Source: Bacteroides luhongzhouii
GTDB taxonomy: Bacteria; Bacteroidota; Bacteroidia; Bacteroidales; Bacteroidaceae
Direction of reading: 5' to 3'
Length of the DNA: 64,000 bases
Assembly: GCF_009193295.2 (NCBI RefSeq)
Contig: NZ_CP059973.1
Location: forward strand, 1,116,001 to 1,180,000
Part shown: piece after piece, positions 1 through 8,057 of the stretch
Numbering within the stretch: the first letter of the stretch is position 1
Layout: every line of letters starts with the position of its first letter
Translations under genes and position numbers: made by a program
Notes under the pieces: model-generated
What the model saw: only the letters and a program-made list of their open reading frames with translations
Database searches by the model: none
Told to the model about the DNA's origin: nothing

Positions 1-1505
1 CAGACTACCGTTTTCAAGGTTACATATTCTTCTTTCAAATCACTAAGAGAAAAGGTGGTATCAACAAGATTCCCCTTATCCGGAGCCGGATAAAAGAAAC
101 TACTTGCATAAATCACCACCATACTGAATACCAGCAAGAAAGGTACCATCAGCAAGAAATGTAAATCACCAAACACGACATCCTTAAAGAAAAGCAAGAG
201 AACTGCAACTACCAATCCGAGAATCAATCCCGCAAAGGCTCCACCACCATTCACCCTCTTATTAAAAATTCCAAGCAAGAAAGCTGCTACAATGGGAGGA
301 GAAATGTAAGAAAGCATCTCCTGATAATATTTCAAAAGAGAGCCGAATTTTCCAATTTGAGGAGCCCACAACGCCGCTAATACAATAATCACACAAGAAG
401 CAATTTTACCAACCAGCACAAGCTTCTTTGTATCAGCCTGTTTATTAAACTGCGCATAGAAGTCCATTGTAAACAAAGTAGAAGTGGAATTCAGAATAGC
501 ACTGATCGTAGAAGTCAACGCTGATAACAAAGCAGCCAGCATAATACCCAGCAACCCCACAGGCATTAATTGCATTACCATATTGGGATATACCATATCC
601 GGTTTATACAAGTCCGGGAATAAATCACGGGCAATCAATCCGGGAATAGCGATAATAAACAATGTACTCATTGTAAGAAAACCAGTGAATATAACCCCTC
701 TCCGGCCTTCATCAATAGTTCTGGCACTCAAAACACGTTGCACTAAAGTCTGATTATTAGCCCAGAAATAAATTCCTAATATGGGCATCCCTACAATCAA
801 CCCCAACCAGGGAGTAGCATTGTCGGACAACGGACGAATCAACTTCACCAATATATCATCGCTTTCAAACAAATGATAGAAATAACTTCCTCCCTGCTGA
901 AAACAGAAATAGGTAAGCAATACCGAACCCAAAATCAAAACCACCGCCTGTATCAGTTCCGCGTTTATGGCAGAAGAAAGCCCGCCAGGAATCGTATATG
1001 AAGCTGCAATAATAGCAAAGACTATAATAATCACCTGAAGATCAGCTTCAGGTAATACCAGTTTGATAATCAATGCGGCAGCATAAAGCGCACCGGCAGC
1101 ATCCAGAAAAATATTTCCGATAATACAAATAGCGGAAAAGTAGTAACGAGAACGTTTATCAAACCTCTTTTCCAAGAACTCCGGAATCGTAAAGACCTTC
1201 GACCTTATATATAAAGGTAGAAGGAAAACAGCAAAAAACACCATAACCACAATACCGGTCAGGTTATAATTGAAAACAGCGAGCCCGGTATCATAGGCAT
1301 CACCCGATTGACCGATGAGTGTAGTACTGGATATGCTGGCTGCAAACAGAGAAAGCCCCACAACCCACCAGGGCATGGAACGTCCGGCTAGAAAATATGA
1401 TTGAGCATCCGAACTCTTCCCGTTTTTTATACCCCACCATATAATAAGCAACAGATATACGACAACGATTATAATGTCGACAGCTCCGATAGAAAATGAT
1501 TCCAT
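1..1505 (-). CDS. Sodium:solute symporter (SSS family), cut by window edge
   Basis: Reading from the ATG at 1505 gives 501 codons with no stop before the window edge, so only a short C-terminus can be missing (family members are usually 500-600 residues). The protein begins MESFSIGAVDIIIVVVYLLL and is hydrophobic throughout with many membrane segments. Early it has the SSS-type stretch FAASISSTTLIGQSGDAYDTG. These inner-membrane carriers bring in sugars or other small solutes with sodium. It is divergent from the AraC gene at 1664 and shares an upstream element with the GH2 beta-mannosidase at 2537-5140. I infer that it imports the mannosidase product or a related sugar. The family is clear; the substrate is a guess. 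Confidence 0.9.
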   Translation of the reverse strand, partial: MESFSIGAVDIIIVVVYLLLIIWWGIKNGKSSDAQSYFLAGRSMPWWVVGLSLFAASISSTTLIGQSGDAYDTGLAVFNYNLTGIVVMVFFAVFLLPLYIRSKVFTIPEFLEKRFDKRSRYYFSAICIIGNIFLDAAGALYAAALIIKLVLPEADLQVIIIVFAIIAASYTIPGGLSSAINAELIQAVVLILGSVLLTYFCFQQGGSYFYHLFESDDILVKLIRPLSDNATPWLGLIVGMPILGIYFWANNQTLVQRVLSARTIDEGRRGVIFTGFLTMSTLFIIAIPGLIARDLFPDLYKPDMVYPNMVMQLMPVGLLGIMLAALLSALTSTISAILNSTSTLFTMDFYAQFNKQADTKKLVLVGKIASCVIIVLAALWAPQIGKFGSLLKYYQEMLSYISPPIVAAFLLGIFNKRVNGGGAFAGLILGLVVAVLLLFFKDVVFGDLHFLLMVPFLLVFSMVVIYASSFFYPAPDKGNLVDTTFSLSDLKEEYVTLKTVV

Positions 1506-1540
1506 AGTATTCAATTAATTATTAAGTATGATTCACGTTG

Positions 1541-1548
1541 CAAATGTA
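1541..1548 (-). promoter_or_regulatory. -7 box of the symporter promoter
   Basis: The minus strand reads TACATTTG, an exact fit to the Bacteroides -7 form TAnnTTTG, 36 bases upstream of the symporter ATG. A conserved element begins 22 bases further upstream, over and beyond the -33 position. Confidence 0.6.
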
Positions 1549-1570
1549 AAGCATATAATGATAGTTTTTT

Positions 1571-1605
1571 AATATTATATTGCTTAATGATTATACTTTT
1601 TTGAA
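1571..1605 (-). promoter_or_regulatory. Shared 35-bp element, copy 1 (probable AraC operator)
   Basis: This stretch matches 5213-5247 at 30 of 35 positions, counted by hand, and sits exactly 22 bases upstream of the -7 box in both places. The core reads CTTAAT-N-ATT-N-TACTTT here. It lies between the symporter and the AraC gene, so it is probably the site bound by that regulator. The match is seen in the sequence; binding is inferred. Confidence 0.6.
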
Positions 1606-1633
1606 CAGATTATTTTCGTATTATTATTATTTG

Positions 1634-1641
1634 TACATTTG
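1634..1641 (+). promoter_or_regulatory. -7 box of the AraC regulator promoter
   Basis: TACATTTG fits TAnnTTTG and lies 22 bases before the ATG at 1664, giving a short leader. The -33 side is T-rich without a clear TTG. The shared element at 1571-1605 is just upstream, so the regulator could also control itself. Confidence 0.5.
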
Positions 1642-1663
1642 TATCAAGTAAAATACAGTTCTT

Positions 1664-2530
1664 ATGAAAGACATTCAAAAGGAAATTACTCCCATTTCTC
1701 CTGATGATTTATTCATCGTTTTAAATCATCCTAATGCAAAGTTTGATTATCCGGTACACTATCACTCTGACTATGAAATCAATCTTGTGATGAATACGTA
1801 CGGGGAAAGGATTGTAGGCGACTCTGTCGAAAAGTTTGACAATCTGGATTTAGTAATGACTGGCCCCAATCTTCCTCATGCCTGGAAAGGAGAGATTGTG
1901 GAAGGCAATCATGTGGTAACAATTCAGTTCTCGGACAAATTGCTCAATTTTCCAATATTGGAGAAACGGCTATTCAGCCCAATTAAACAACTGTTACTTG
2001 ACTCACAGAAAGGAATTAGCTTTTCTGAAAACACCATGCTGACAATGAAAGAGAAGATTCTCCAGCTTACCCGAATGCAGGGCTTCCACACCGTTTTAGA
2101 ATTTCTCTCTATCTTATATGATCTCTCCACTGCCGACAGACATATTTTAGTCAGCAATCTCTATGACACAAAAGACACGATACGTACCTCAAAAAGTAGA
2201 CGCATAGCAAAAGTCTGCGACTATATTGAGAAGAATTTTGAAGAACCTATCAAACTGGGAGACGTAGCTGCTTTGGTAAATATGTCGGAATCTGCTTTCA
2301 GTCATTTTTTCAGAAAGAAAACAAACTGCACCTTTATTGATTATATCAACAACCTCCGTGTAGCCCGTGCCTGTCAGATGCTGACTGAAACATCACACAC
2401 GGTAGCAGAAATCTGCTACTCGTGTGGATTCAATAATTTATCAAACTTTATCCGGATATTCAAAAAGAAGAAAGGAAACACACCTAGTGAATACCGTACG
2501 ATTCTGCAACAGATGTTGATTAAGTATTAA
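1664..2530 (+). CDS. AraC family transcriptional regulator
   Basis: The 288-residue protein has an N-terminal cupin-like sensor half (roughly residues 20-150, with HYHSDYEINLV and a later LPHAWKGEI) and two C-terminal helix-turn-helix motifs (about 190-285). The C-terminal family motif is visible as VAEICYSCGFNNLSNFIRIFKKKKGNTPSEYR with small variations. Such proteins bind a small ligand through the cupin and activate nearby sugar genes. It is divergent from the symporter and convergent with the GH2 beta-mannosidase, whose stop lies only six bases past its own. A shared upstream element ties these three genes together. No signal peptide or membrane segment is seen, so it is cytoplasmic. Confidence 0.9.
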   Translation: MKDIQKEITPISPDDLFIVLNHPNAKFDYPVHYHSDYEINLVMNTYGERIVGDSVEKFDNLDLVMTGPNLPHAWKGEIVEGNHVVTIQFSDKLLNFPILEKRLFSPIKQLLLDSQKGISFSENTMLTMKEKILQLTRMQGFHTVLEFLSILYDLSTADRHILVSNLYDTKDTIRTSKSRRIAKVCDYIEKNFEEPIKLGDVAALVNMSESAFSHFFRKKTNCTFIDYINNLRVARACQMLTETSHTVAEICYSCGFNNLSNFIRIFKKKKGNTPSEYRTILQQMLIKY

Positions 2531-2536
2531 GCGCCT

Positions 2537-5140
2537 TTAATACCCATCGACCAACGATTTGATTTTCAGCTGTCGGGAGAAGTCAGTATGTGAGACTCTG
2601 GTACGTACTTTCACTATTTTATCTTTTCCCGGCATCATATCAAAATAATTATCTTCAAAGAAATTATCAATCCCGTCAAGAGACAAGTATACAGCTCTTG
2701 CAAAACGGTCTGCTTTTAAAGTCAATTCATATCCGTCAGGCAGTGACTTTAACTGATACGATATATTCACTTTCGGATATAACATCTCTTTCTGCTTTAC
2801 CAAGAAGTAATTATTCGTATAAACCTCTCCTTTGGAATCGGTAAGGGTCGCAGAAATCACGATCTGATTTTCCGGCTGTGATTTTATGAATGAATCCAAC
2901 TTATAAGACACAACAACCTTACTTTCATTAGCGGGGATAGTCACTGATTTTCTGGTCGAATTAACAAGAGTTCCTCCCATGTCAGAGACTTCCAGTTCAA
3001 GTGTAGCCGCAGTTTTCCCTAATCTATCAGATACTATATATACATCAAGCCTGCCATTATTGACTATGGGAGATACAAGCACGTCCCGAAAAGCTGTTCT
3101 GGCAAAATAATGCTGTGCTTTCCAACGTCCGTAGTAATCACGGCTTGACCACGAAGCAACTGGCCAGCAATCGTTATGTTGCCAGAACAGCGTTCCCATA
3201 CAGTAAGGCATATCCCTGCGATGTGCTTCAATAGCTGTTTTAATAGCATCCCCCTGCAATACAAGGTTCATATACAGAAATGATTCGAAATCTTTAGGTT
3301 TACGATATTCATTCAGTAAATAGTCTTCAATCAGTTTGTTGGCGAACTCACCTCCCCGCTGGTGAGACATCATCACTTCGGAAGTTATTTCCCAATCTTC
3401 AGGATATGGAGCATACATCTTGACAGATTCAAATTCAGGAAAAGATTGAAAACCATATTCGCTAAAGAAACGGCTACGTACCTTGTTGTATTCAGAGATC
3501 GGCTTTTTTGCATGCCATACAGCCCAATAATGCGTGTCTCCTTTGTTATTTTCAGAAACTCCATCATAATGGCTGAAAGGTGATGAAGGCCAATAGAATG
3601 TTTCAGGGCTATTTTCAGCCACCACCTCCGGTAGCATTTTATGGAACAAATCTTCGTATTGCTTCCAGATAATCCGGGCATACTCCGGATTCTGTTTCGC
3701 ATAATTATCTTTCCAATTCCAACCAAACCATGCTTCCAGGCATTCATTATTACCACACCATAAAGCAAGAGAAGGGTGATTGCGCAAACGGCGGACATTA
3801 TCAGTTGCTTCTTGACGAATATTTTCCAGCAATTCACCTTCGGAGGGATATACACTGCATGCAAACATGAAATCCTGCCATATAAGAATACCATATTTAT
3901 CACACAATTCGTAGAAATAATCGTCTTCATAAGTCCCTCCACCCCACACACGCAAAGTATTCATATTGGCATTTACAGCATCCAGAACCGTTTTCTCATA
4001 CAGTTCCTTCGTCACACGAGGCAGAAAGTTATCACAAGGGATATAATTAGCCCCTTTAGAAAATACAGGTATTCCATTAAGCTGAAAATAGAATGATCTT
4101 CCCTCTTTATCCTCCTTGCGTATAACTTTTAGCGAACGTATTCCCGTAGAGGTTATAAAACAGTCCTTATCCTGCCCGTTTACTTTTACTTCAGTCTTGA
4201 ATTCATATAGATTAGCTTTTCCGAGCCCATTGCTCCACCACAGTTTAGGATTCTTTATTGAGAAACTTACCTCAACCTTATTCAATCCTTTTGTCAGACA
4301 GGCAGTAGTAGCACCATAAATCTTTCCTGTTACATGATCCCTGACTATAATTTCAGCTTCCTGAATATCTTTATCAGATAGTATTTCCACCACATTGCTT
4401 ATATCAGCCTGTTTAGAACAGACCTCTTTTTGGTGGATAAATACATTTTCTATCCGAAGCTGATCCCATGCTTCTAATAAAACAGGTCTCCAAATACCGG
4501 AAGTTACCAAACGCGGTCCCCAGTCCCAGCCATAATGATAGCCTGCCTTACGAGCAAAGACACTAACTTTTTTATTGAATACTCCTCCATTTTCCGACTG
4601 GTCATTGATTGCCTCATAGTGAAAAGGCAACGCATCCCATTTAGGCATATCCTTTTTAATAGGAGAATGGAAGTAAATCCTCAATTTATTATCCTTTGCT
4701 TTCAATTTGTCTTTCACAGAAAGCTTCCATTCACGAAACATATTGTTTGCTTCCAGTATCTTATCTTCGTTCAAATAGACGTCTGCATAAGTATCAAGCC
4801 CTTTAAAATAAAGCCGTATATTATCTTTATCCATCAAACCGGCGTCTATATCAAAGACTGTTTCATAAATCCAATCTTCTTTATCGACCCATTGCACCCC
4901 TCTTTCGTTTAAGCGGTAAAAAGGATCTTCAATGATTTGATTATTAATCAAGTCTGTGTGTACCACTCCCGGAACCTTAGCAGGATACCAGTTGGAAAGG
5001 CGAGCCTGTTTAAACTTCCATCCCGAATGGAGTTCTTTCTGAAGTGTATGGGCCGATATATTACAAATCAGAGTAGAAAATGTAGTAATCATAGCAAATG
5101 CAACCATCTTTAAATAAATCATCCTTGTTGATTTTCTCAT
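2537..5140 (-). CDS. GH2 beta-mannosidase
   Basis: The 867-residue protein has a signal peptide (cleavage likely near residue 30), a GH2 jelly roll with GWKF and YETVFD motifs, an Ig-like domain, and a TIM barrel. The acid/base is E466 in WCGNNE and the nucleophile is E561 in FFSEYGFQSFPEF. Length and motifs fit the Man2A type of beta-mannosidase, which removes terminal beta-mannose in the periplasm. It has its own promoter with the shared AraC-type element, and a 236-bp gap with a long hairpin separates it from the GH3 gene upstream. I therefore assign it to the AraC/symporter group rather than to the HTCS PUL. A few residues before the signal peptide could be trimmed if M7 is the real start. 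Confidence 0.9.
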   Translation of the reverse strand: MRKSTRMIYLKMVAFAMITTFSTLICNISAHTLQKELHSGWKFKQARLSNWYPAKVPGVVHTDLINNQIIEDPFYRLNERGVQWVDKEDWIYETVFDIDAGLMDKDNIRLYFKGLDTYADVYLNEDKILEANNMFREWKLSVKDKLKAKDNKLRIYFHSPIKKDMPKWDALPFHYEAINDQSENGGVFNKKVSVFARKAGYHYGWDWGPRLVTSGIWRPVLLEAWDQLRIENVFIHQKEVCSKQADISNVVEILSDKDIQEAEIIVRDHVTGKIYGATTACLTKGLNKVEVSFSIKNPKLWWSNGLGKANLYEFKTEVKVNGQDKDCFITSTGIRSLKVIRKEDKEGRSFYFQLNGIPVFSKGANYIPCDNFLPRVTKELYEKTVLDAVNANMNTLRVWGGGTYEDDYFYELCDKYGILIWQDFMFACSVYPSEGELLENIRQEATDNVRRLRNHPSLALWCGNNECLEAWFGWNWKDNYAKQNPEYARIIWKQYEDLFHKMLPEVVAENSPETFYWPSSPFSHYDGVSENNKGDTHYWAVWHAKKPISEYNKVRSRFFSEYGFQSFPEFESVKMYAPYPEDWEITSEVMMSHQRGGEFANKLIEDYLLNEYRKPKDFESFLYMNLVLQGDAIKTAIEAHRRDMPYCMGTLFWQHNDCWPVASWSSRDYYGRWKAQHYFARTAFRDVLVSPIVNNGRLDVYIVSDRLGKTAATLELEVSDMGGTLVNSTRKSVTIPANESKVVVSYKLDSFIKSQPENQIVISATLTDSKGEVYTNNYFLVKQKEMLYPKVNISYQLKSLPDGYELTLKADRFARAVYLSLDGIDNFFEDNYFDMMPGKDKIVKVRTRVSHTDFSRQLKIKSLVDGY

Positions 5141-5182
5141 AACAACTTAATTGTGTGTTAGGTTTCTATTTAAATAACATTG

Positions 5183-5190
5183 CAAACATA
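5183..5190 (-). promoter_or_regulatory. -7 box of the GH2 promoter
   Basis: The minus strand reads TATGTTTG (TAnnTTTG). A TTG lies at 5214-5212, 21 bases upstream, at the -33 position. The box is 42 bases before the GH2 ATG. It gives GH2 a transcript independent of the GH3 gene. Confidence 0.6.
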
Positions 5191-5212
5191 GGCAATTGCC
5201 AATCAACATTTC

Positions 5213-5247
5213 AATACTATATTACTTAATCATTGTACTTTCTTGAA
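5213..5247 (-). promoter_or_regulatory. Shared 35-bp element, copy 2
   Basis: This is the partner of 1571-1605: 30 of 35 bases are the same, in the same orientation relative to the promoter, and the distance to the -7 box is the same (22 bases). It overlaps the -33 region, the usual place for AraC-type activators. Confidence 0.6.
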
Positions 5248-5283
5248 AAGGTTAAAAGAGGGTAGAGACCTATACGAATAATA

Positions 5284-5354
5284 ATATTCAGGATAATATC
5301 AGACTTTCTTTATGATAGCCTCATAAGGAATAAGTCTGATATTATCCTGAATAT
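5284..5354. repeat. Long intergenic hairpin, 23-bp perfect arms
   Basis: The arms 5284-5306 and 5332-5354 are perfect reverse complements. The 25-base loop carries a smaller inverted repeat, TTATGA (5310-5315) with TCATAA (5321-5326). It starts 22 bases after the GH3 stop on the minus strand, so it may end or protect that transcript. There is no clear U-run after it, so a plain intrinsic terminator is not certain. Confidence 0.7.
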
Positions 5355-5376
5355 ATTTTCTAAAAACAATGTCCAT

Positions 5377-7995
5377 CTACAGCCGAACATTCAGAACCGA
5401 ACGTCCTTCCACTGGTATCTCTTTCGACACATACCCCTCTTTGGAGAAAATCAAGACATCATCAGATGCAACTTGTTTCAGCAGATATTCTCCTTTCTTG
5501 TTAGTCACGGCCAATTCCGTCTTATTTCCCATCGAATAGATACGGACTCCTTCTACCGGAGTAGCTTGTACATCTCTAACTACCCCACGCACTGTTATCT
5601 TTTTACCTGTTCCAATCTTAACCTGATTCTGTTTCATACTTGACACAGACACTGCAGCAACAGAAATATCTCCTACCCCTATTACTTGCTTCTGCAAAAT
5701 ACAATCTGAAGCATTTCCAACTTGAATCTCAAATTCCCCGGACTCAAGGAAAGGATTTCCCTCCTTATCGATCAAACATAATTCAGATACAGGAACTTTT
5801 AGTATTACTTCTTTTTGTTCCCCTGGTTTCAGTTCCGGTTTGGCAAATGCTTTCAACTGTTTCACTGGAGTCACAACAGAACTTACCAAATCACGAACAT
5901 ACAGTTGCACCACTTCTTTACCCGTTCTTTGTCCTGTATTACGAACCTGTACTTTTACCTTTATTGTATCTCCGGAAGCATATATATTCTTGTCACATTC
6001 CATTTCATCAAAAGAGAAAGTCGTATAACTCAACCCATGCCCAAAAGCCCACAATGGTTCAGGAGATGAGAAGACATAGTCACGACCGGATTGTTCATAA
6101 CTGCCGGGACGTTTATAAAATCCCTTATCAGAAGGCAAATGATTATAATACACCGGTAAATGCCCTGCACTTTGGGGGAAAGAATAAGTGAGGTGTCCCG
6201 ATGGATTCACCTTTCCGAAAAGAACATCAGCAATAGCATATCCTTCCTGTTCGCCGCCATACCACTGCGCTACAATAGCAGGAATATGTTCTTTCTCCCA
6301 AGAAATAGCAAAAGGCTTGCCACTCACCAAGACCAATATCACCGGTTTGCCAGTAGCATAAACCGCCTGAATCAAATCACTTTGTGCGCCAGTCAGACTT
6401 AAATCGCTTAAATCAAATCCTTCTCCACAATTCGTACGCGTATAGTCACGAGCCAATGAAGCACTGGAACTCCCGCAGAAAATCACAGCAACATCACTTT
6501 TCAGTGCCGCCTCCACCGCTTCCCCGATACCTGTTGCATCACGAGACATCATACTACAACCAACAGCATGATTTATTTTAATTTTCTCTCCCACCAACGC
6601 CTTAATTCCTTGTAATGGAGTAATTCCATCTTTATTATCCCGACTCCATGTATAATCACCAAACTGTACCTGATCTGCATTGGGACCTAAAACTGCAATA
6701 GAAGTCAATTTATTCATATCCAGAGGTAACAGATTATTTTCATTCTTCAACAGTACGATAGATTCTTCCGCTATCTGCCGAGAAAGTTCTACACTTCGGG
6801 TAGAATGCATTCCACCGGAAACGGCATGCTTATTCCCGTATGGATCTTCAAAAAGTCCATATTCAAATTTCGCAGTCAGTACCCGGCGAACAGCTGTATT
6901 TATATAAGACTCATCCAGTTTTCCTTCTTTTACTAACCGGAATAATTCGGGATAACACTCACTGGAAGCCTCTACATCCAGCCCTGCAGTTAGTGCTTGT
7001 ATTGCAGCCTCCGCTTTATTAGCTGCCGTATGATGAAAAGTCTCCAGCATTTCTATAGCACCCCAATCCGAGTAAACATATCCTTTAAATCCCCAGCGGT
7101 CTCTTAATATATCAGTTAACAGATACCGGGAAGCCGAATTCGGTATCCGGTTCCAGGAGTTATAAGTAGACATGACTGCATAAACAGGTAAATGCCGTAA
7201 CACCATCTCAAAAGGTTTCAGATAAACAGCATGCAAATCATATAAACCACAATCCACAGAAGCCAGGTTTAACCCTCCCAACGGATTCCCGTGTGGGCCA
7301 TAATGTTTCAGCATGGGAGAAATTCCACTATCAAGATATCCTTTCACTTCTGACTGCGCAAAGATGCCACAGAGATACGGATCCTCTCCATAAGATTCTT
7401 CTACTCTCCCCCAACGCAAATCACGTACAACATCAATACACGGAGCTAATACCTGCCTCATTCCTTGCGCATGCAAATCATCGGCAGTCATACAAGCCCT
7501 CCGATAAGCAAGTTCTGGGTTAAACGTACTACCGAGAGCTATATTTTGTGGAAAAATGGTAGAACCTTCATGCGCAGAGCCATGCAAAGATTCGGCTACA
7601 GTAAAGGCCGGAATACCGAGCCTGGTACGGGTAAGCATATATTCCTGTATTTCCCGCATACTACTCCGACAATTCTCACCCGTCAACGGAAAACCTTCCA
7701 CAAATCCATATCCTGTTTCTCCAACAACAGCGGTTAGTTTCTCTTTGTCCAGCGTTTGTTCATTGAAAATGTCCCACGAATGTAAATGACGTATCTGTGC
7801 GATTTTCTCTTCCAGCGTCATACGCATCATCAAATCATCCACTCGTTGTGAAACAGGCAACCCGGCTTGTTGATAAGGAAACAGTTGCGCATTTACAACT
7901 GTTGCTAATAAAGTCAGGAAAACTCCTGACAAGAATCTCTTTTTATTCAATGAGATTGCTATGATTCTCTTTCTCATCGTGTATTTATCCATCAT
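5377..7995 (-). CDS. GH3 beta-glycosidase with extra C-terminal regulatory-like domain
   Basis: The 872-residue protein has a signal peptide ending near VVNAQ, a GH3 barrel with nucleophile D310 in GYVYSDWGA, the second GH3 domain, and a fibronectin III-like domain (about 690-790). The last ~75 residues (about 797-872, from ITVRGVVRDVQATPVEGVRI) form a carboxypeptidase-D regulatory-like fold, more often found at the N-terminus of SusC proteins. GH3 enzymes remove beta-glucose, beta-xylose or beta-GlcNAc from chain ends; which one is not clear here. The start could instead be M7 at 7977, which gives a more usual signal peptide. It lies downstream of the PL8-GH29 gene in the minus-strand arm of the PUL. 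Confidence 0.88.
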   Translation of the reverse strand: MMDKYTMRKRIIAISLNKKRFLSGVFLTLLATVVNAQLFPYQQAGLPVSQRVDDLMMRMTLEEKIAQIRHLHSWDIFNEQTLDKEKLTAVVGETGYGFVEGFPLTGENCRSSMREIQEYMLTRTRLGIPAFTVAESLHGSAHEGSTIFPQNIALGSTFNPELAYRRACMTADDLHAQGMRQVLAPCIDVVRDLRWGRVEESYGEDPYLCGIFAQSEVKGYLDSGISPMLKHYGPHGNPLGGLNLASVDCGLYDLHAVYLKPFEMVLRHLPVYAVMSTYNSWNRIPNSASRYLLTDILRDRWGFKGYVYSDWGAIEMLETFHHTAANKAEAAIQALTAGLDVEASSECYPELFRLVKEGKLDESYINTAVRRVLTAKFEYGLFEDPYGNKHAVSGGMHSTRSVELSRQIAEESIVLLKNENNLLPLDMNKLTSIAVLGPNADQVQFGDYTWSRDNKDGITPLQGIKALVGEKIKINHAVGCSMMSRDATGIGEAVEAALKSDVAVIFCGSSSASLARDYTRTNCGEGFDLSDLSLTGAQSDLIQAVYATGKPVILVLVSGKPFAISWEKEHIPAIVAQWYGGEQEGYAIADVLFGKVNPSGHLTYSFPQSAGHLPVYYNHLPSDKGFYKRPGSYEQSGRDYVFSSPEPLWAFGHGLSYTTFSFDEMECDKNIYASGDTIKVKVQVRNTGQRTGKEVVQLYVRDLVSSVVTPVKQLKAFAKPELKPGEQKEVILKVPVSELCLIDKEGNPFLESGEFEIQVGNASDCILQKQVIGVGDISVAAVSVSSMKQNQVKIGTGKKITVRGVVRDVQATPVEGVRIYSMGNKTELAVTNKKGEYLLKQVASDDVLIFSKEGYVSKEIPVEGRSVLNVRL

Positions 7996-8057
7996 TCCTA
8001 TTATTGTCTAAATTCTACAGATATTCCGTACATTTTATCAATGTACCTGCAACTGAA

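Noticed and set aside
3385..3951. Open frame of 188 codons on the minus strand
   Set aside because: It overlaps the GH2 beta-mannosidase in another frame, and the GH2 catalytic motifs show which frame is real.
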